From Marmoricola sp. OAE513 (lineage in GTDB: Bacteria; Actinomycetota; Actinomycetes; Propionibacteriales; Nocardioidaceae): a DNA stretch of 64,000 nt. The notes under the pieces were generated by a model. That model did not search any database. It saw only the letters and a program-made list of their open reading frames with translations, and was not told the origin of the DNA. Shown in pieces: positions 35,030 through 42,639 of this stretch (its first letter is position 1; each line of letters begins with the position of its first letter). A program made the position numbers and the translations under genes. The stretch spans positions 434,001 through 498,000 of the forward strand of contig NZ_JBEPOC010000001.1 in NCBI RefSeq assembly GCF_040546585.1. The letters run 5' to 3'.

Positions 35030-35380
35030 TCAGAACTCGCGGCGCTCCTTGATCTTGGCAGCCTTGCCGCGCAGGTTGCGCAGGTAGTACAGCTTGGCGC
35101 GACGGACGTCACCGCGGGTGACGATCTCGATCTGCTCGAAGATCGGGGAGTTCAGCGGGAAGGTGCGCTCGACGCCGACACCGAAGGACACCTTGCGCAC
35201 CGTGAAGGTGCGGCCGATGCCGGAGCCCTGGACGCGGATCACGACGCCCTGGAACACCTGGACGCGGGAGCGGTTGCCCTCGACGACCTTCACGTGGACC
35301 TTGACGGTGTCGCCGGCGCGGAACTCGGGGACGTCGCTGCGCAGCGAGGCGGCAGCAAGGGTGTCGATGACGTTGGTCAT
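35030..35380 (-). CDS. rplS: Ribosomal protein bL19
   Basis: 116 residues, normal length. Contains [30 protein letters not shown] and [20 protein letters not shown]. Located at the 30S-50S interface. ATG preceded by AGGAGAT. In many actinobacteria it follows trmD directly; here a 3.6-kb envelope module separates the two, and rplS has its own promoter. Confidence 0.97.
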   Translation of the reverse strand: MTNVIDTLAAASLRSDVPEFRAGDTVKVHVKVVEGNRSRVQVFQGVVIRVQGSGIGRTFTVRKVSFGVGVERTFPLNSPIFEQIEIVTRGDVRRAKLYYLRNLRGKAAKIKERREF

Positions 35381-35545
35381 GGTGTATCTCCTCGCGATCG
35401 CCACAGGTCAGCCGCGGTACGTGTTTCTCGGTGGGATGACCCGGTGCTGCTGGCCGGTGCGCTGCGCCCCCTGTGGCAGGTGCTCGCGCAGATCCCTGGT
35501 CAGAAGTGCAACGCAGGCGATCGTGGCCGACTGGGCCGAGGGGAG

Positions 35546-35578
35546 ATTCTGCCAGAGACGGCCTGCCCGAGGGAAATC
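35546..35578 (-). promoter_or_regulatory. rplS promoter, shared motif with rpsP
   Basis: On the minus strand GATTTCCC, 12 bases, then TCTCTGGCAGAAT. The same 13-mer and the GATTTCCC box occur before rpsP (41946-41977). A plausible -35/-10 pair is TTTCCC and CAGAAT. It overlaps the stop codon of the upstream lipoprotein gene. Confidence 0.5.
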
Positions 35579-36284
35579 AGCCGCGGTTCGCGGGCTCGAA
35601 GGTCCCCTCGAGGTGCCAGGCCCCCGCGAACTTGTCGAACGGTCCGCCGACGACCCCGCTGACCCAGGTGAGCACGAAGCGGCCGGTCGCGGCGTCGTAG
35701 GTGCCCGAGACGGGCACCGTCAGGCCGGGGGTGCCGCCTCCCGGCTTCGGGGAGCCCTGGTTGAAGTACAGGTTGTTCCACGACGCGGTCCAGGCGGTGA
35801 TCTGGCCGGTGAGCTTGCCGTCCTCGACGAAGATCGCCGGCTCCGGGTTGCGCTTCTTGGTGCCGGGGTCGACCTTCTCGGTGGAGATCCCGAACTTGAT
35901 GGCGGTGAAGCTGCCCGGCTGCGCGATCCGGCGGGCGACCGCGTTGCCGCCCTTGTCGAACGGGACCTTCGGGTTCGGCTGGTAGGACCCCGTCACCAGT
36001 CCCCCGTCGCTCCCGGGCACCTGGACGTTGAACGACTTGTCCTTGCACGGCGAGTCCGGGTTGCCGAAGAACGGACCGTCGGCAACCGTGCCGCCGCGGT
36101 TGATCATCCGGAAGTACGAGCCCGCGGCGCCCTTCGCCGTGCACCGTCCCGGCTCGAGCCGGAAGGTCCCGACGAGCTCGGTGCCCTTGCCTGCCCGGGC
36201 AGGCGCCCTGTCGCCGTCGCTGCCGCAGCCAGGCAGCACCGAGAGGGCCAGTACGGCGGCGAGCGCGATCACGGTGCGGTTCAT
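35577..36284 (-). CDS. Lipoprotein of unknown family, paralogue of the 37256 protein
   Basis: 235 residues. Signal peptide with lipobox LPGC (Cys20). The mature domain (about 35-232) aligns over its whole length with residues 57-252 of the surface protein at 37256. Shared features: GTYxRM-type start region, a cysteine pair (48 and 80 here), PGSDGGL, a WNNxxFNQGxPKPxGxTPG block, GTYDAATG and VVGGPFDKFxGxW. No catalytic motif known to me. Coupled by a four-base overlap to the duplicated membrane protein upstream. Predicted on the outer face of the membrane. Family not recognised. Confidence 0.85.
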   Translation of the reverse strand: MNRTVIALAAVLALSVLPGCGSDGDRAPARAGKGTELVGTFRLEPGRCTAKGAAGSYFRMINRGGTVADGPFFGNPDSPCKDKSFNVQVPGSDGGLVTGSYQPNPKVPFDKGGNAVARRIAQPGSFTAIKFGISTEKVDPGTKKRNPEPAIFVEDGKLTGQITAWTASWNNLYFNQGSPKPGGGTPGLTVPVSGTYDAATGRFVLTWVSGVVGGPFDKFAGAWHLEGTFEPANRG

Positions 36285-37237
36285 GCGGGTTCTCCTTGCG
36301 GATGGGTCAACCGGACCGGGCGGCCGGCGAGGAGGGCGAGGCCGACGACGATCAGCCCGGGGACCAGGAAGGCCCACGGGAAGATCGCGAACGGCGGCAG
36401 CGACTTGAGGGCGTCGTAGTTGTCCACGTTGTCGCTCATCGCGCCGATCATCGGCGTCATGTCGTTGAGGATGTGGACCCAGCCGTCGTTGAGCGCGGTG
36501 GTCGCGGGGAATTGCCGTGCCACCTCTGCGGCGCTCAGCCCGGTCTCCTGCAGAGCCGGTACCACCTCGAGCCGGATCGAGCCCTGACCGACCGCCATCT
36601 GGGAGAAGTAGCCCTGGATCCGGCCGACGTTCTCGCTGGTCTCGAGGTCGGCAAAGGCGGACATCATCTCGCCACCCTTCGGCGCGCGGGCGAACATGCC
36701 AAAGGCGAACGGCACCACGACCAGCGCGATGCCCACGGCGGCGACGGCGACCTGGCTCCCCCGGGTCCAGCGACGCCGCAGCGCCACCACGGCGAGGACC
36801 GCGAGGAGCACCAGCCCGGGCGCGAGGAAGAACCACGGAAACAGCCGGAAGCTGGGCAGGTCCGCCATCGCCTGGTAGTTGTCGAGGTTGTCGGTGACGT
36901 CGCCCATCAGCCCCGACATGTCGTCCTCGATCGGCGGCCACTGCTCGCTGAACTCCGCGTACGTCGGGTTGGTCGCCCTCGCGTCCGTCGCGTCCAGCTC
37001 GGAGACGGCGTCATCGATCAGGTCGAGGTCGGCAATGAACCCGGCCAGGCGTTCGGAGCTCATGAAGGGTGTGAAGTCCTCGAGCATCGAGGCGCCCTGC
37101 GGGGCCTTCGTGAGCATGCCCATCGCCAAGGGCCCAGCCACCAGACCGAGTGCGAGCAGGCCAAGGACGAGCACCGAGGTCCGGGTGCGTCGGGACGCTG
37201 TCCGCCACTCGGTCGCTTTGTCATCCAAGTCGACCAT
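36281..37237 (-). CDS. Internally duplicated four-helix membrane protein of unknown family
   Basis: 318 residues made of two tandem repeats. Each has a membrane helix, an external loop of roughly 100 residues, and a second helix: TM 21-42, loop to 132, TM 133-153, then TM 162-182, loop to 283, TM 284-305. Repeat landmarks match: KAPQGASML / RAPKGGEMM, DNLDNYQAMADLPSF / DNVDNYDALKSLPPF, and FPWFFLAPGL / FPWAFLVPGL. Both termini should be cytoplasmic. No transport or enzyme motif seen. Divergent, 18 bases from the surface-protein gene, and coupled to the lipoprotein gene downstream. Confidence 0.85.
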   Translation of the reverse strand: MVDLDDKATEWRTASRRTRTSVLVLGLLALGLVAGPLAMGMLTKAPQGASMLEDFTPFMSSERLAGFIADLDLIDDAVSELDATDARATNPTYAEFSEQWPPIEDDMSGLMGDVTDNLDNYQAMADLPSFRLFPWFFLAPGLVLLAVLAVVALRRRWTRGSQVAVAAVGIALVVVPFAFGMFARAPKGGEMMSAFADLETSENVGRIQGYFSQMAVGQGSIRLEVVPALQETGLSAAEVARQFPATTALNDGWVHILNDMTPMIGAMSDNVDNYDALKSLPPFAIFPWAFLVPGLIVVGLALLAGRPVRLTHPQGEPA

Positions 37238-37242
37238 GTTGC

Positions 37243-37251
37243 TAGACTTTA
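37243..37251. promoter_or_regulatory. Overlapping divergent -10 elements of the envelope module
   Basis: Plus strand TAGACT (37243-37248) is seven bases from the ATG at 37256. Minus strand TAAAGT (37246-37251) is eight bases from the ATG at 37237. The hexamers share three base pairs, so one short A/T-rich patch would serve both leaderless transcripts. Confidence 0.5.
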
Positions 37252-37255
37252 GACC

Positions 37256-38380
37256 ATGAACTCCGTTGGATCCCTCCCGATTCCCACCGGTCGTCGCGTG
37301 CACAGGAACCAGGGCCGACACCTGGGCCTGTACGCCGCGGCGCCGCTCGCGGCCCTGCTCGCACTGGCCGCGGTCGTCGTCCCGCAGCCCTCGCAGGCCG
37401 CCCCCGGCGTCCCCGCTGCCAAGGCGACCCGGCTCGTCGGCACGCTGCAGCTGACCGCCGGCAAGTGCGCGGGCGGGAAGGTCACCGGCACCTACCTGCG
37501 GATGATTCTGCCCAGCGGCGGTCCCAACGGGCCCTACATGGCGAACAACGACTCCTCGTGCTCCGACCAGAGCATCACTCCCCTGGCCCCGGGAACCGAC
37601 GGCGGCCTCAAGGTCGGCGGCGCGTACCAGCCGCCGCCGAGTCCGGTCTTCGACTCCTCGGGCAACGCGAGGGCCAACCGGCTGACCGCGCCCGCCCCGT
37701 TCTACGGCACCAGCTTCGCCACCGGCACCACCAAGGTCGACCGGCAGACCAAGAAGGCCGTCCCGGCGCCCAGCGCCACCGTCACCGGCAGCACCCTCAC
37801 CGCTGACCTGCGTGCGTTCGCCGTCACCTGGAACAACCAGGACTTCAACCAGGGGGCACCGAAGCCGGACGGTTCCACGCCCGGCAACACCCGCTCCGCG
37901 ACCGGCACGTACGACGCCGCCACGGGAGCCTTCACGTTGCACTGGACCAGCCAGGTCGTCGGCGGGCCCTTCGACAAGTTCACCGGCTCCTGGTACTTCG
38001 TCGGCAAGTTCGTCCCGGCCGCCGGGACGAAGCCGCCAGCCGCGAGCGGCAACGGCGGCAGCGCCGGCGGAACGGCGAACCCCGGAACCACCGCGAACGG
38101 CGCGGGCACCGGAACCGCCGTGCCGAACGCCCCGACCTCCCCCGGCGCGATCCCGACCGGCGCCAACCCGGGCGACGTCCCCGGCGCCGCGCCGGTCGTC
38201 GCCGGTCAGCAGCCGGCAGCGACCGGCCCGGTGACCACGAAGACCGTGACCCAGGAGAAGTGGCGGGTCTCCAAGCCGGTCATCGGTCTGGCCGTCGGCA
38301 TCGCCGTCCTGGGGTTCGCCGCCCTGCTCGCCCTGAGCGTCCTGCGCAGGCGGGCCGAGGCACCGGGCGAGGCGTCGTGA
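37256..38380 (+). CDS. C-terminally membrane-anchored surface protein, paralogue of the 35577 lipoprotein
   Basis: 374 residues. A long N-terminal signal (basic start, hydrophobic 24-42, cleavage plausible near SQA at 46-48). The folded domain, about 57-252, is homologous to the lipoprotein at 35577, with the matching cysteine pair at 71 and 102. Then comes an 80-residue Gly/Thr/Pro/Ala linker, and a C-terminal membrane helix (about 340-360) followed by LRRRAE, the stop-transfer layout of an anchored surface protein, without an LPxTG motif. Leaderless start. Overlaps the next gene by four bases. Family not recognised. Confidence 0.85.
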   Translation: MNSVGSLPIPTGRRVHRNQGRHLGLYAAAPLAALLALAAVVVPQPSQAAPGVPAAKATRLVGTLQLTAGKCAGGKVTGTYLRMILPSGGPNGPYMANNDSSCSDQSITPLAPGTDGGLKVGGAYQPPPSPVFDSSGNARANRLTAPAPFYGTSFATGTTKVDRQTKKAVPAPSATVTGSTLTADLRAFAVTWNNQDFNQGAPKPDGSTPGNTRSATGTYDAATGAFTLHWTSQVVGGPFDKFTGSWYFVGKFVPAAGTKPPAASGNGGSAGGTANPGTTANGAGTGTAVPNAPTSPGAIPTGANPGDVPGAAPVVAGQQPAATGPVTTKTVTQEKWRVSKPVIGLAVGIAVLGFAALLALSVLRRRAEAPGEAS

Positions 38381-39168
38381 AGGTCCCCCACGTCCTCTCG
38401 GCCGCCGCGCTGAACCGCAACGCGCGGTTCATCAAGCCCGCGCTGATCGTCCTGATCGCGGTCGACCTGCTCGCCCTGGCTGCCTTCTCGGTGCGGCTGG
38501 ACTCGGTCACCACCACGACCAGCGTCCCCGGCCCGCCACCGGCAGCCGTGCTCGCGCCGGTCACCGCACCTCCCGCCGCGCCCGTTCCGCCGGCACTCCC
38601 GGCCGTCTCGGTCGGGGTCGGGGGCACGCCGATCAGCACTCCGGCCAAGCCGTCCCCGACGCCGAGCAAGCCTGCTGCGCCGGTCACCCCGGAGCCGACG
38701 GACCCGGCGGAGCCGACCGAACCCGGCTCGGTGAAGATCGCTCGCTGCGTCATCCCGATCAAGGAGCCGACCACCAGCGGTGGACTGCAGACCCTGATCG
38801 GGTTCGCCCCCGCGTTCGGTCCGTTCAAGGCCGAGGCGTTCGCCCCGGCGGCCGCCTACCAGCCGCTGCTCCAGCTGCTCGGCCCGATCCTGGCCAAGTA
38901 CCCCGAGATCGCCCCGAAGATCGAGCCGGCGCTGACGCCGCTGCTGGACACCTTCGCCGCGCTGCTCGACCAGGGCTTCAACCTGATCGCGCCGCTCTAC
39001 AGCCCCTACCGGCAGTCGTTCCTGGAGGCGGAGGGCAAGCTCGCCGCCGCCCTGGCGCCGTACTCGCAGAAGCTGGCGGCCTCGCCGCTGGGTGGCTGCA
39101 TCGTGGAGCTGCAGGCAGCGCTGCTCGAGGACAGCACCCCGACGGCCAGGACGGTGGCAGCGAAGTAG
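38377..39168 (+). CDS. Membrane-anchored extracytoplasmic helical protein of unknown family
   Basis: 263 residues. One membrane helix (20-38) near the N-terminus, a 75-residue Pro/Ala/Thr/Val-rich linker, then an alpha-helical domain (about 119-250) bounded by two cysteines, Cys124 and Cys241, which could close it with a disulfide. GTG start overlaps the upstream stop by four bases (GTGA), so it is translated with the anchored surface protein. Ends three bases before the convergent trmD. No recognised family. Confidence 0.82.
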   Translation: MKVPHVLSAAALNRNARFIKPALIVLIAVDLLALAAFSVRLDSVTTTTSVPGPPPAAVLAPVTAPPAAPVPPALPAVSVGVGGTPISTPAKPSPTPSKPAAPVTPEPTDPAEPTEPGSVKIARCVIPIKEPTTSGGLQTLIGFAPAFGPFKAEAFAPAAAYQPLLQLLGPILAKYPEIAPKIEPALTPLLDTFAALLDQGFNLIAPLYSPYRQSFLEAEGKLAAALAPYSQKLAASPLGGCIVELQAALLEDSTPTARTVAAK

Positions 39169-39171
39169 GGG

Positions 39172-40323
39172 TCAGGCCTTCTTCGTCAGACGGACGACAC
39201 CCGGCTCGATCTCGCCGCGGAGCCGGTAGCCGGCCTTGCGGTACATCCGCTGGTTGCGCACGCTGCCGGCCCCGGTGAAGAGCTCGTAGCCCTGCACGCC
39301 CTCGGGGGCGAGGGCCTCGATCTGCTCCAGCAGGGTGCGGCCCAGGCCGGTGCCCTGCACGTCGGGCGCGACCATCAACCGCCCGATGTCCCAGGTCGCC
39401 GCGCCGTCCTCGGCGTGCAGCCTGGCCCGGACCGCGCCCACCAGGCGACCACCGGAACGGGCGACGAGCACGGTGTCGGTGGCGATCCAGGAGACGACGT
39501 CGGCCAGCGACTCCTGCAGCGCCGGGATCTCGACCCCGGGGTTGGCCTGCTGCTCCTGGACCCAGCACGCGCGCTGCAGGGTGAACAGCTCGCCGGCATC
39601 GGCAGGCGCGACCAGGCGGATCTCCCCGTCGGCGAACCCGGCCGAGAGGTGGCGCAGGTCCGGTCGTCGCTCCGCCGTACGCCGCTCGGACTGCTCGCGC
39701 CGCCAGGCGGCGATCCGCCCGTGGTCCCCCGAGAGCAGGACCTCGGGGACAGCCAGCCCGCGCCAGACCGCAGGCTTCGTGTAGACGGGGTACTCCAGCA
39801 GGCCGTTCGCGTGCGACTCCTCGGCGAGCGACTCCGCGTTGCCCATGAAACCGGGGATCAGCCGCACCACCGCCTCGATGACGGCCAGGGCCGCCACCTC
39901 CCCGCCGTTGAGCACGTAGTCGCCCAGCGAGACCTCGCGGACCTCCATCCGGGTGGCGGCGTGGTCGAGCACGCGCTGGTCGATGCCCTCGTACCGCCCG
40001 CACGCGAAGACCAGGTGCTCGCGCTCGGAGAGCTCGGCCGCCAAGACCTGGGTGAACGGGCTCCCGGCCGGGGTCGGCACGACCAGGACGGCACCCTCCG
40101 CGCCGAGCGCGTCCAGGGCCTCACCCCACGGCTCGGGCTTCAGCACCATGCCGGCCCCGCCGCCGTACGGCGTGTCGTCGACGGTGCGGTGCTTGTCGGT
40201 CGTCCAGTCGCGCAGGTCGTGCACGACGATGTCGAGCAGACCCTTCTCGCGTGCCTTGCCGGGCAGCGAGAGCTCCAGCGGCGCGAGGTAGTCGGGGAAG
40301 ATCGAGACCACGTCGATGCGCAC
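39172..40323 (-). CDS. trmD: tRNA (guanine37-N1)-methyltransferase fused to a GNAT domain
   Basis: 383 residues, whereas TrmD alone is about 230-250. Residues 1-230 are Trm[23 protein letters not shown], and the knot GDYVLNGGE (134-142). The residue matching catalytic Asp169 of E. coli is Glu169 (AEESH). Residues 235-383 are a GNAT acetyltransferase domain with motif [17 protein letters not shown] (315-330) and [10 protein letters not shown]. The fusion is in frame with no stop between. Leaderless promoter TAGGCT-N6-GTG lies inside a 78-bp tandem repeat. Last gene of the rpsP operon direction. Confidence 0.95.
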   Translation of the reverse strand: MRIDVVSIFPDYLAPLELSLPGKAREKGLLDIVVHDLRDWTTDKHRTVDDTPYGGGAGMVLKPEPWGEALDALGAEGAVLVVPTPAGSPFTQVLAAELSEREHLVFACGRYEGIDQRVLDHAATRMEVREVSLGDYVLNGGEVAALAVIEAVVRLIPGFMGNAESLAEESHANGLLEYPVYTKPAVWRGLAVPEVLLSGDHGRIAAWRREQSERRTAERRPDLRHLSAGFADGEIRLVAPADAGELFTLQRACWVQEQQANPGVEIPALQESLADVVSWIATDTVLVARSGGRLVGAVRARLHAEDGAATWDIGRLMVAPDVQGTGLGRTLLEQIEALAPEGVQGYELFTGAGSVRNQRMYRKAGYRLRGEIEPGVVRLTKKA

Positions 40324-40480
40324 GTGCGGAGCCTATCGAGCGTCCGAGCTTGCTCGTGACCGAGTGGGCGAACGCACGGTGCCGAGCGGAGCGAGAATCA
40401 CGTGCGGAGCCTATCGAGCGTCCGAGCTTGCTCGTGACCGAGTGGGCGAACGCACGGTGCCGAGCGGAGCGAGGATCACG
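40321..40480. repeat. 78-bp tandem direct repeat, two copies, between rimM and trmD
   Basis: Copy 1 is 40321-40398 and copy 2 40399-40476; they differ at one base. A further four bases of a third unit follow. Each unit holds a TAGGCT-N6-GTG promoter/start and small palindromes such as CGAGCTTGCTCG. Confidence 0.93.
40330..40335 (-). promoter_or_regulatory. -10 element of leaderless trmD
   Basis: TAGGCT on the minus strand, six bases before the trmD GTG. A copy of the same element with a GTG sits 78 bases upstream (40408-40413). Confidence 0.5.
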
Positions 40481-41032
40481 TCAGTCCTCCAGGTCGGTCA
40501 GCAGGCCGGGCCGGTCCGCCACGACGATCCGCCCGCCGGTGACGTCGACCTCCGGGACGAGCTCGGAGACGAACGGCACCAGCACGTCGCGCCCGTCGGC
40601 GTCGATGACCAGCAGGTCCTGCGCGGTACCGTGCACGATCTCGCGCACCTCGCCGATCTCGCGGCCCTCCGTGGTCACCACGGTGAGACCGACCAGCTGG
40701 TGGTCGTAGAACTCCTCGGGGTCCTCGGGGCGCTCGTCGGGGTCGAGCGGGATCACCAGGAGCGTGCCGCGGGCCTCCTCGGCCGCGTTGCGGTCGGCGA
40801 TCTCGGTGAACCGGACGAGCAGACGGCCCGAGTGCCAGCGGGTGCCTGCCACCGTGAGGTGGGCGGGACCCGCAGCACCGGGCCGTCTGCTGTCCGTCTT
40901 CAGTACTGCTCCCGTCGCGAAGCGACGGTCGGGCTCGTCGGTGCGGGGCTCCACGGAGACCTCGCCCTTGATGCCGTGCGGCTTGCCGATCCGACCGACG
41001 ACGATCGTCGCCGAGGGATCAGCAGCCGCCAT
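40481..41032 (-). CDS. rimM: Ribosome maturation factor RimM
   Basis: 183 residues, typical. Assists 30S head assembly by binding uS19. N-terminal RimM barrel (VVGRIGKPHGIKGEVSVEPRTDEPD in pattern) and C-terminal PRC barrel (FYDHQLVGLTV, GEVREIVHG, VLVPFVSE). Follows khpA by 14 bases. Confidence 0.96.
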   Translation of the reverse strand: MAAADPSATIVVGRIGKPHGIKGEVSVEPRTDEPDRRFATGAVLKTDSRRPGAAGPAHLTVAGTRWHSGRLLVRFTEIADRNAAEEARGTLLVIPLDPDERPEDPEEFYDHQLVGLTVVTTEGREIGEVREIVHGTAQDLLVIDADGRDVLVPFVSELVPEVDVTGGRIVVADRPGLLTDLED

Positions 41033-41046
41033 CGATCAAGCCTCGA

Positions 41047-41289
41047 TCAGCGACGACGGTCGACGTCCACGAAGTCGACACGCGCTCCGCCGCGACCCGC
41101 GAGGGCCGAGACGACGGTCCGGAAGGCGGTGGCGGTGCGACCGTTGCGGCCGATCACCTTGCCCAGGTCGGACGGGTGCACGCGGACCTCGAGGATCGAA
41201 CCCCGACGCAGCTGCTTGTCCCGGACCGAGACGTCGTCGGGGTTGTCGACGACGCCACGGACCAGGTGCTCGAGCGCTTCGGCCAGCAT
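41047..41289 (-). CDS. khpA: KH-domain RNA-binding protein KhpA
   Basis: 80 residues, a single KH domain with the GxxG loop IGRNGRT (about 46-52). KhpA binds RNA, often with KhpB, and influences cell division and elongation in Gram-positives. Five bases after the rpsP stop; conserved rpsP-khpA-rimM order. Confidence 0.95.
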   Translation of the reverse strand: MLAEALEHLVRGVVDNPDDVSVRDKQLRRGSILEVRVHPSDLGKVIGRNGRTATAFRTVVSALAGRGGARVDFVDVDRRR

Positions 41290-41294
41290 CGTGC

Positions 41295-41813
41295 TCAGGC
41301 CTCGGCGGTCTCGTCAGCAGCCGGAGCCTCGGCGGCCGGAGCCTCCTCAGCGGCGGCCTCGGCGGCCGGAGCCTCCTCAGCGGGAGCCTCCTCGGCCGGA
41401 GCCTCAGCAGCCGGCTCCTCGGCCTTCTTCTCGGCCTTCTTCTTCGTCACGGCCTCACGCTTCGGCTCGTTGGCCGCGTCCTTGAGCGCCTCGTTGAAGA
41501 TCTCGAGCTTGTCGCGCTTCGGCTCCTTGACCTTCAGGGTGCCCTCGGCGCCCGGAAGACCCTTGAACTTCTGCCAGTCACCGGTGATCTTGAGGATCGC
41601 CTCGACGGCCTCGCTCGGCTGCGCGCCGACGCCCAGCCAGTACTGCGCCCGGTCGGAGGTGACCTCGATGAACGAGGGCTCCTCCTTGGGGTGGTACTTG
41701 CCGATCTCCTCGATCACCTTTCCGTCACGCTTCTTCCGGCCGTCGACGACGACGACGCGGTAGTACGGCTGACGGATCTTGCCCATACGCTTCAAACGAA
41801 TCTTGACGGCCAC
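41295..41813 (-). CDS. rpsP: Ribosomal protein bS16 with long acidic-alanine tail
   Basis: 172 residues. The S16 core is 1-85 ([39 protein letters not shown]). A basic stretch follows and then about 45 residues of Ala/Glu/Pro repeats (units like EEAPAAEA) encoded by imperfect DNA repeats. GTG start with AAGGAG upstream. First gene of the operon; promoter about 130 bases upstream shares a motif with rplS. Confidence 0.96.
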   Translation of the reverse strand: MAVKIRLKRMGKIRQPYYRVVVVDGRKKRDGKVIEEIGKYHPKEEPSFIEVTSDRAQYWLGVGAQPSEAVEAILKITGDWQKFKGLPGAEGTLKVKEPKRDKLEIFNEALKDAANEPKREAVTKKKAEKKAEEPAAEAPAEEAPAEEAPAAEAAAEEAPAAEAPAADETAEA

Positions 41814-41945
41814 GTTTGTGGTGTCTCCTTGCGAGTTCTGGAGTGGGTGAGCGGGCCTGCACCAGGTGGGGACCGGGTCGAACCGCTCGGGGGGCTCACA
41901 CGGTTCGGGATAGAGGGTCCGAAACCGCCTGAGACTCAGCGGGAC

Positions 41946-41977
41946 ATTCTGCCAGAGAAGGCGGAGCGCGGGAAATC
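41946..41977 (-). promoter_or_regulatory. rpsP promoter, shared motif with rplS
   Basis: Minus strand GATTTCCC, 11 bases, TCTCTGGCAGAAT. Identical blocks to the rplS upstream region, with spacing shorter by one. Confidence 0.5.
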
Positions 41978-41985
41978 GAGTCCGG

Positions 41986-41991
41986 CAGACT
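41986..41991 (+). promoter_or_regulatory. Weak leaderless -10 element
   Basis: CAGACT then six bases and the ATG at 41998; one mismatch to TANNNT. Confidence 0.35.
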
Positions 41992-41997
41992 GTCCCC

Positions 41998-42639
41998 ATG
42001 ACGACGCCCCCGCCGGAGCAGCCGCCGTACGGTTACCCGCCCCAGCAGCCGCCGTACGGATATCCGGCGCAGCCGCCGTACGGCGCGCCGGTCCCCTACG
42101 GTTACCCCGTGCCACCGTCGCCGGGCAAGAAGCGGCCCAGCGCCTGGTGGTTCCTGCCGGGCGCGCTGGGACTCGTGCTCGCCGTGGTCTGCGGCGTCCT
42201 CTTCGGGGTGACGGTGGTCCGGAGCCTCAGCACCGACGGCTACCTTCCTGCCGACGGTGAGGCGCACGCGATCAGCCTCGACGACTCGGGTGACCACATG
42301 CTCTACTTCCCGACCGAGGAGGGCGCGCCGCAGTGCGCCGTTACCGAGGACGGCGCAGCGGTCGCCGTCGAGCCGCTCACCGAGGACGTCGGCGACTACG
42401 ACGTCGGCACGGACGGCGAGACCTGGATCCCGTTCGCGGAGTTCAGCACCGACGGAACCAGCGTCGACATCACCTGCTCCGCGGCTGAGGAGGAGGTGCG
42501 GGTCGGCGCACCGTTCGGGGAGTCCCAGCTGATCACGATCGGCATCACCGCGATCGGCGCCCTCGCGTTCGGCATCCTCGGCCTGGTCGGAACGATCGTG
42601 GTGGCGGTGCTCTTCATCAGCCGGCGCCCCCGGCACTGA
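41998..42639 (+). CDS. Membrane protein with Pro/Tyr/Gly-rich N-terminus
   Basis: 213 residues, unknown function. Residues 1-42 are repeats of PPYGYP type, common in actinobacterial membrane proteins and prone to interact or phase-separate. Two membrane helices (about 50-72 and 178-203) enclose an acidic external domain with two cysteines ([14 protein letters not shown]). Divergent from rpsP. Its 3' end overlaps the convergent YjbR gene by 23 bases. Confidence 0.82.
   Translation: MTTPPPEQPPYGYPPQQPPYGYPAQPPYGAPVPYGYPVPPSPGKKRPSAWWFLPGALGLVLAVVCGVLFGVTVVRSLSTDGYLPADGEAHAISLDDSGDHMLYFPTEEGAPQCAVTEDGAAVAVEPLTEDVGDYDVGTDGETWIPFAEFSTDGTSVDITCSAAEEEVRVGAPFGESQLITIGITAIGALAFGILGLVGTIVVAVLFISRRPRH

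Noticed and set aside
41300-41430. Repeated GC-rich units resembling a tandem repeat locus
   Set aside because: They lie inside the rpsP tail and code for Ala/Glu/Pro repeats in frame.
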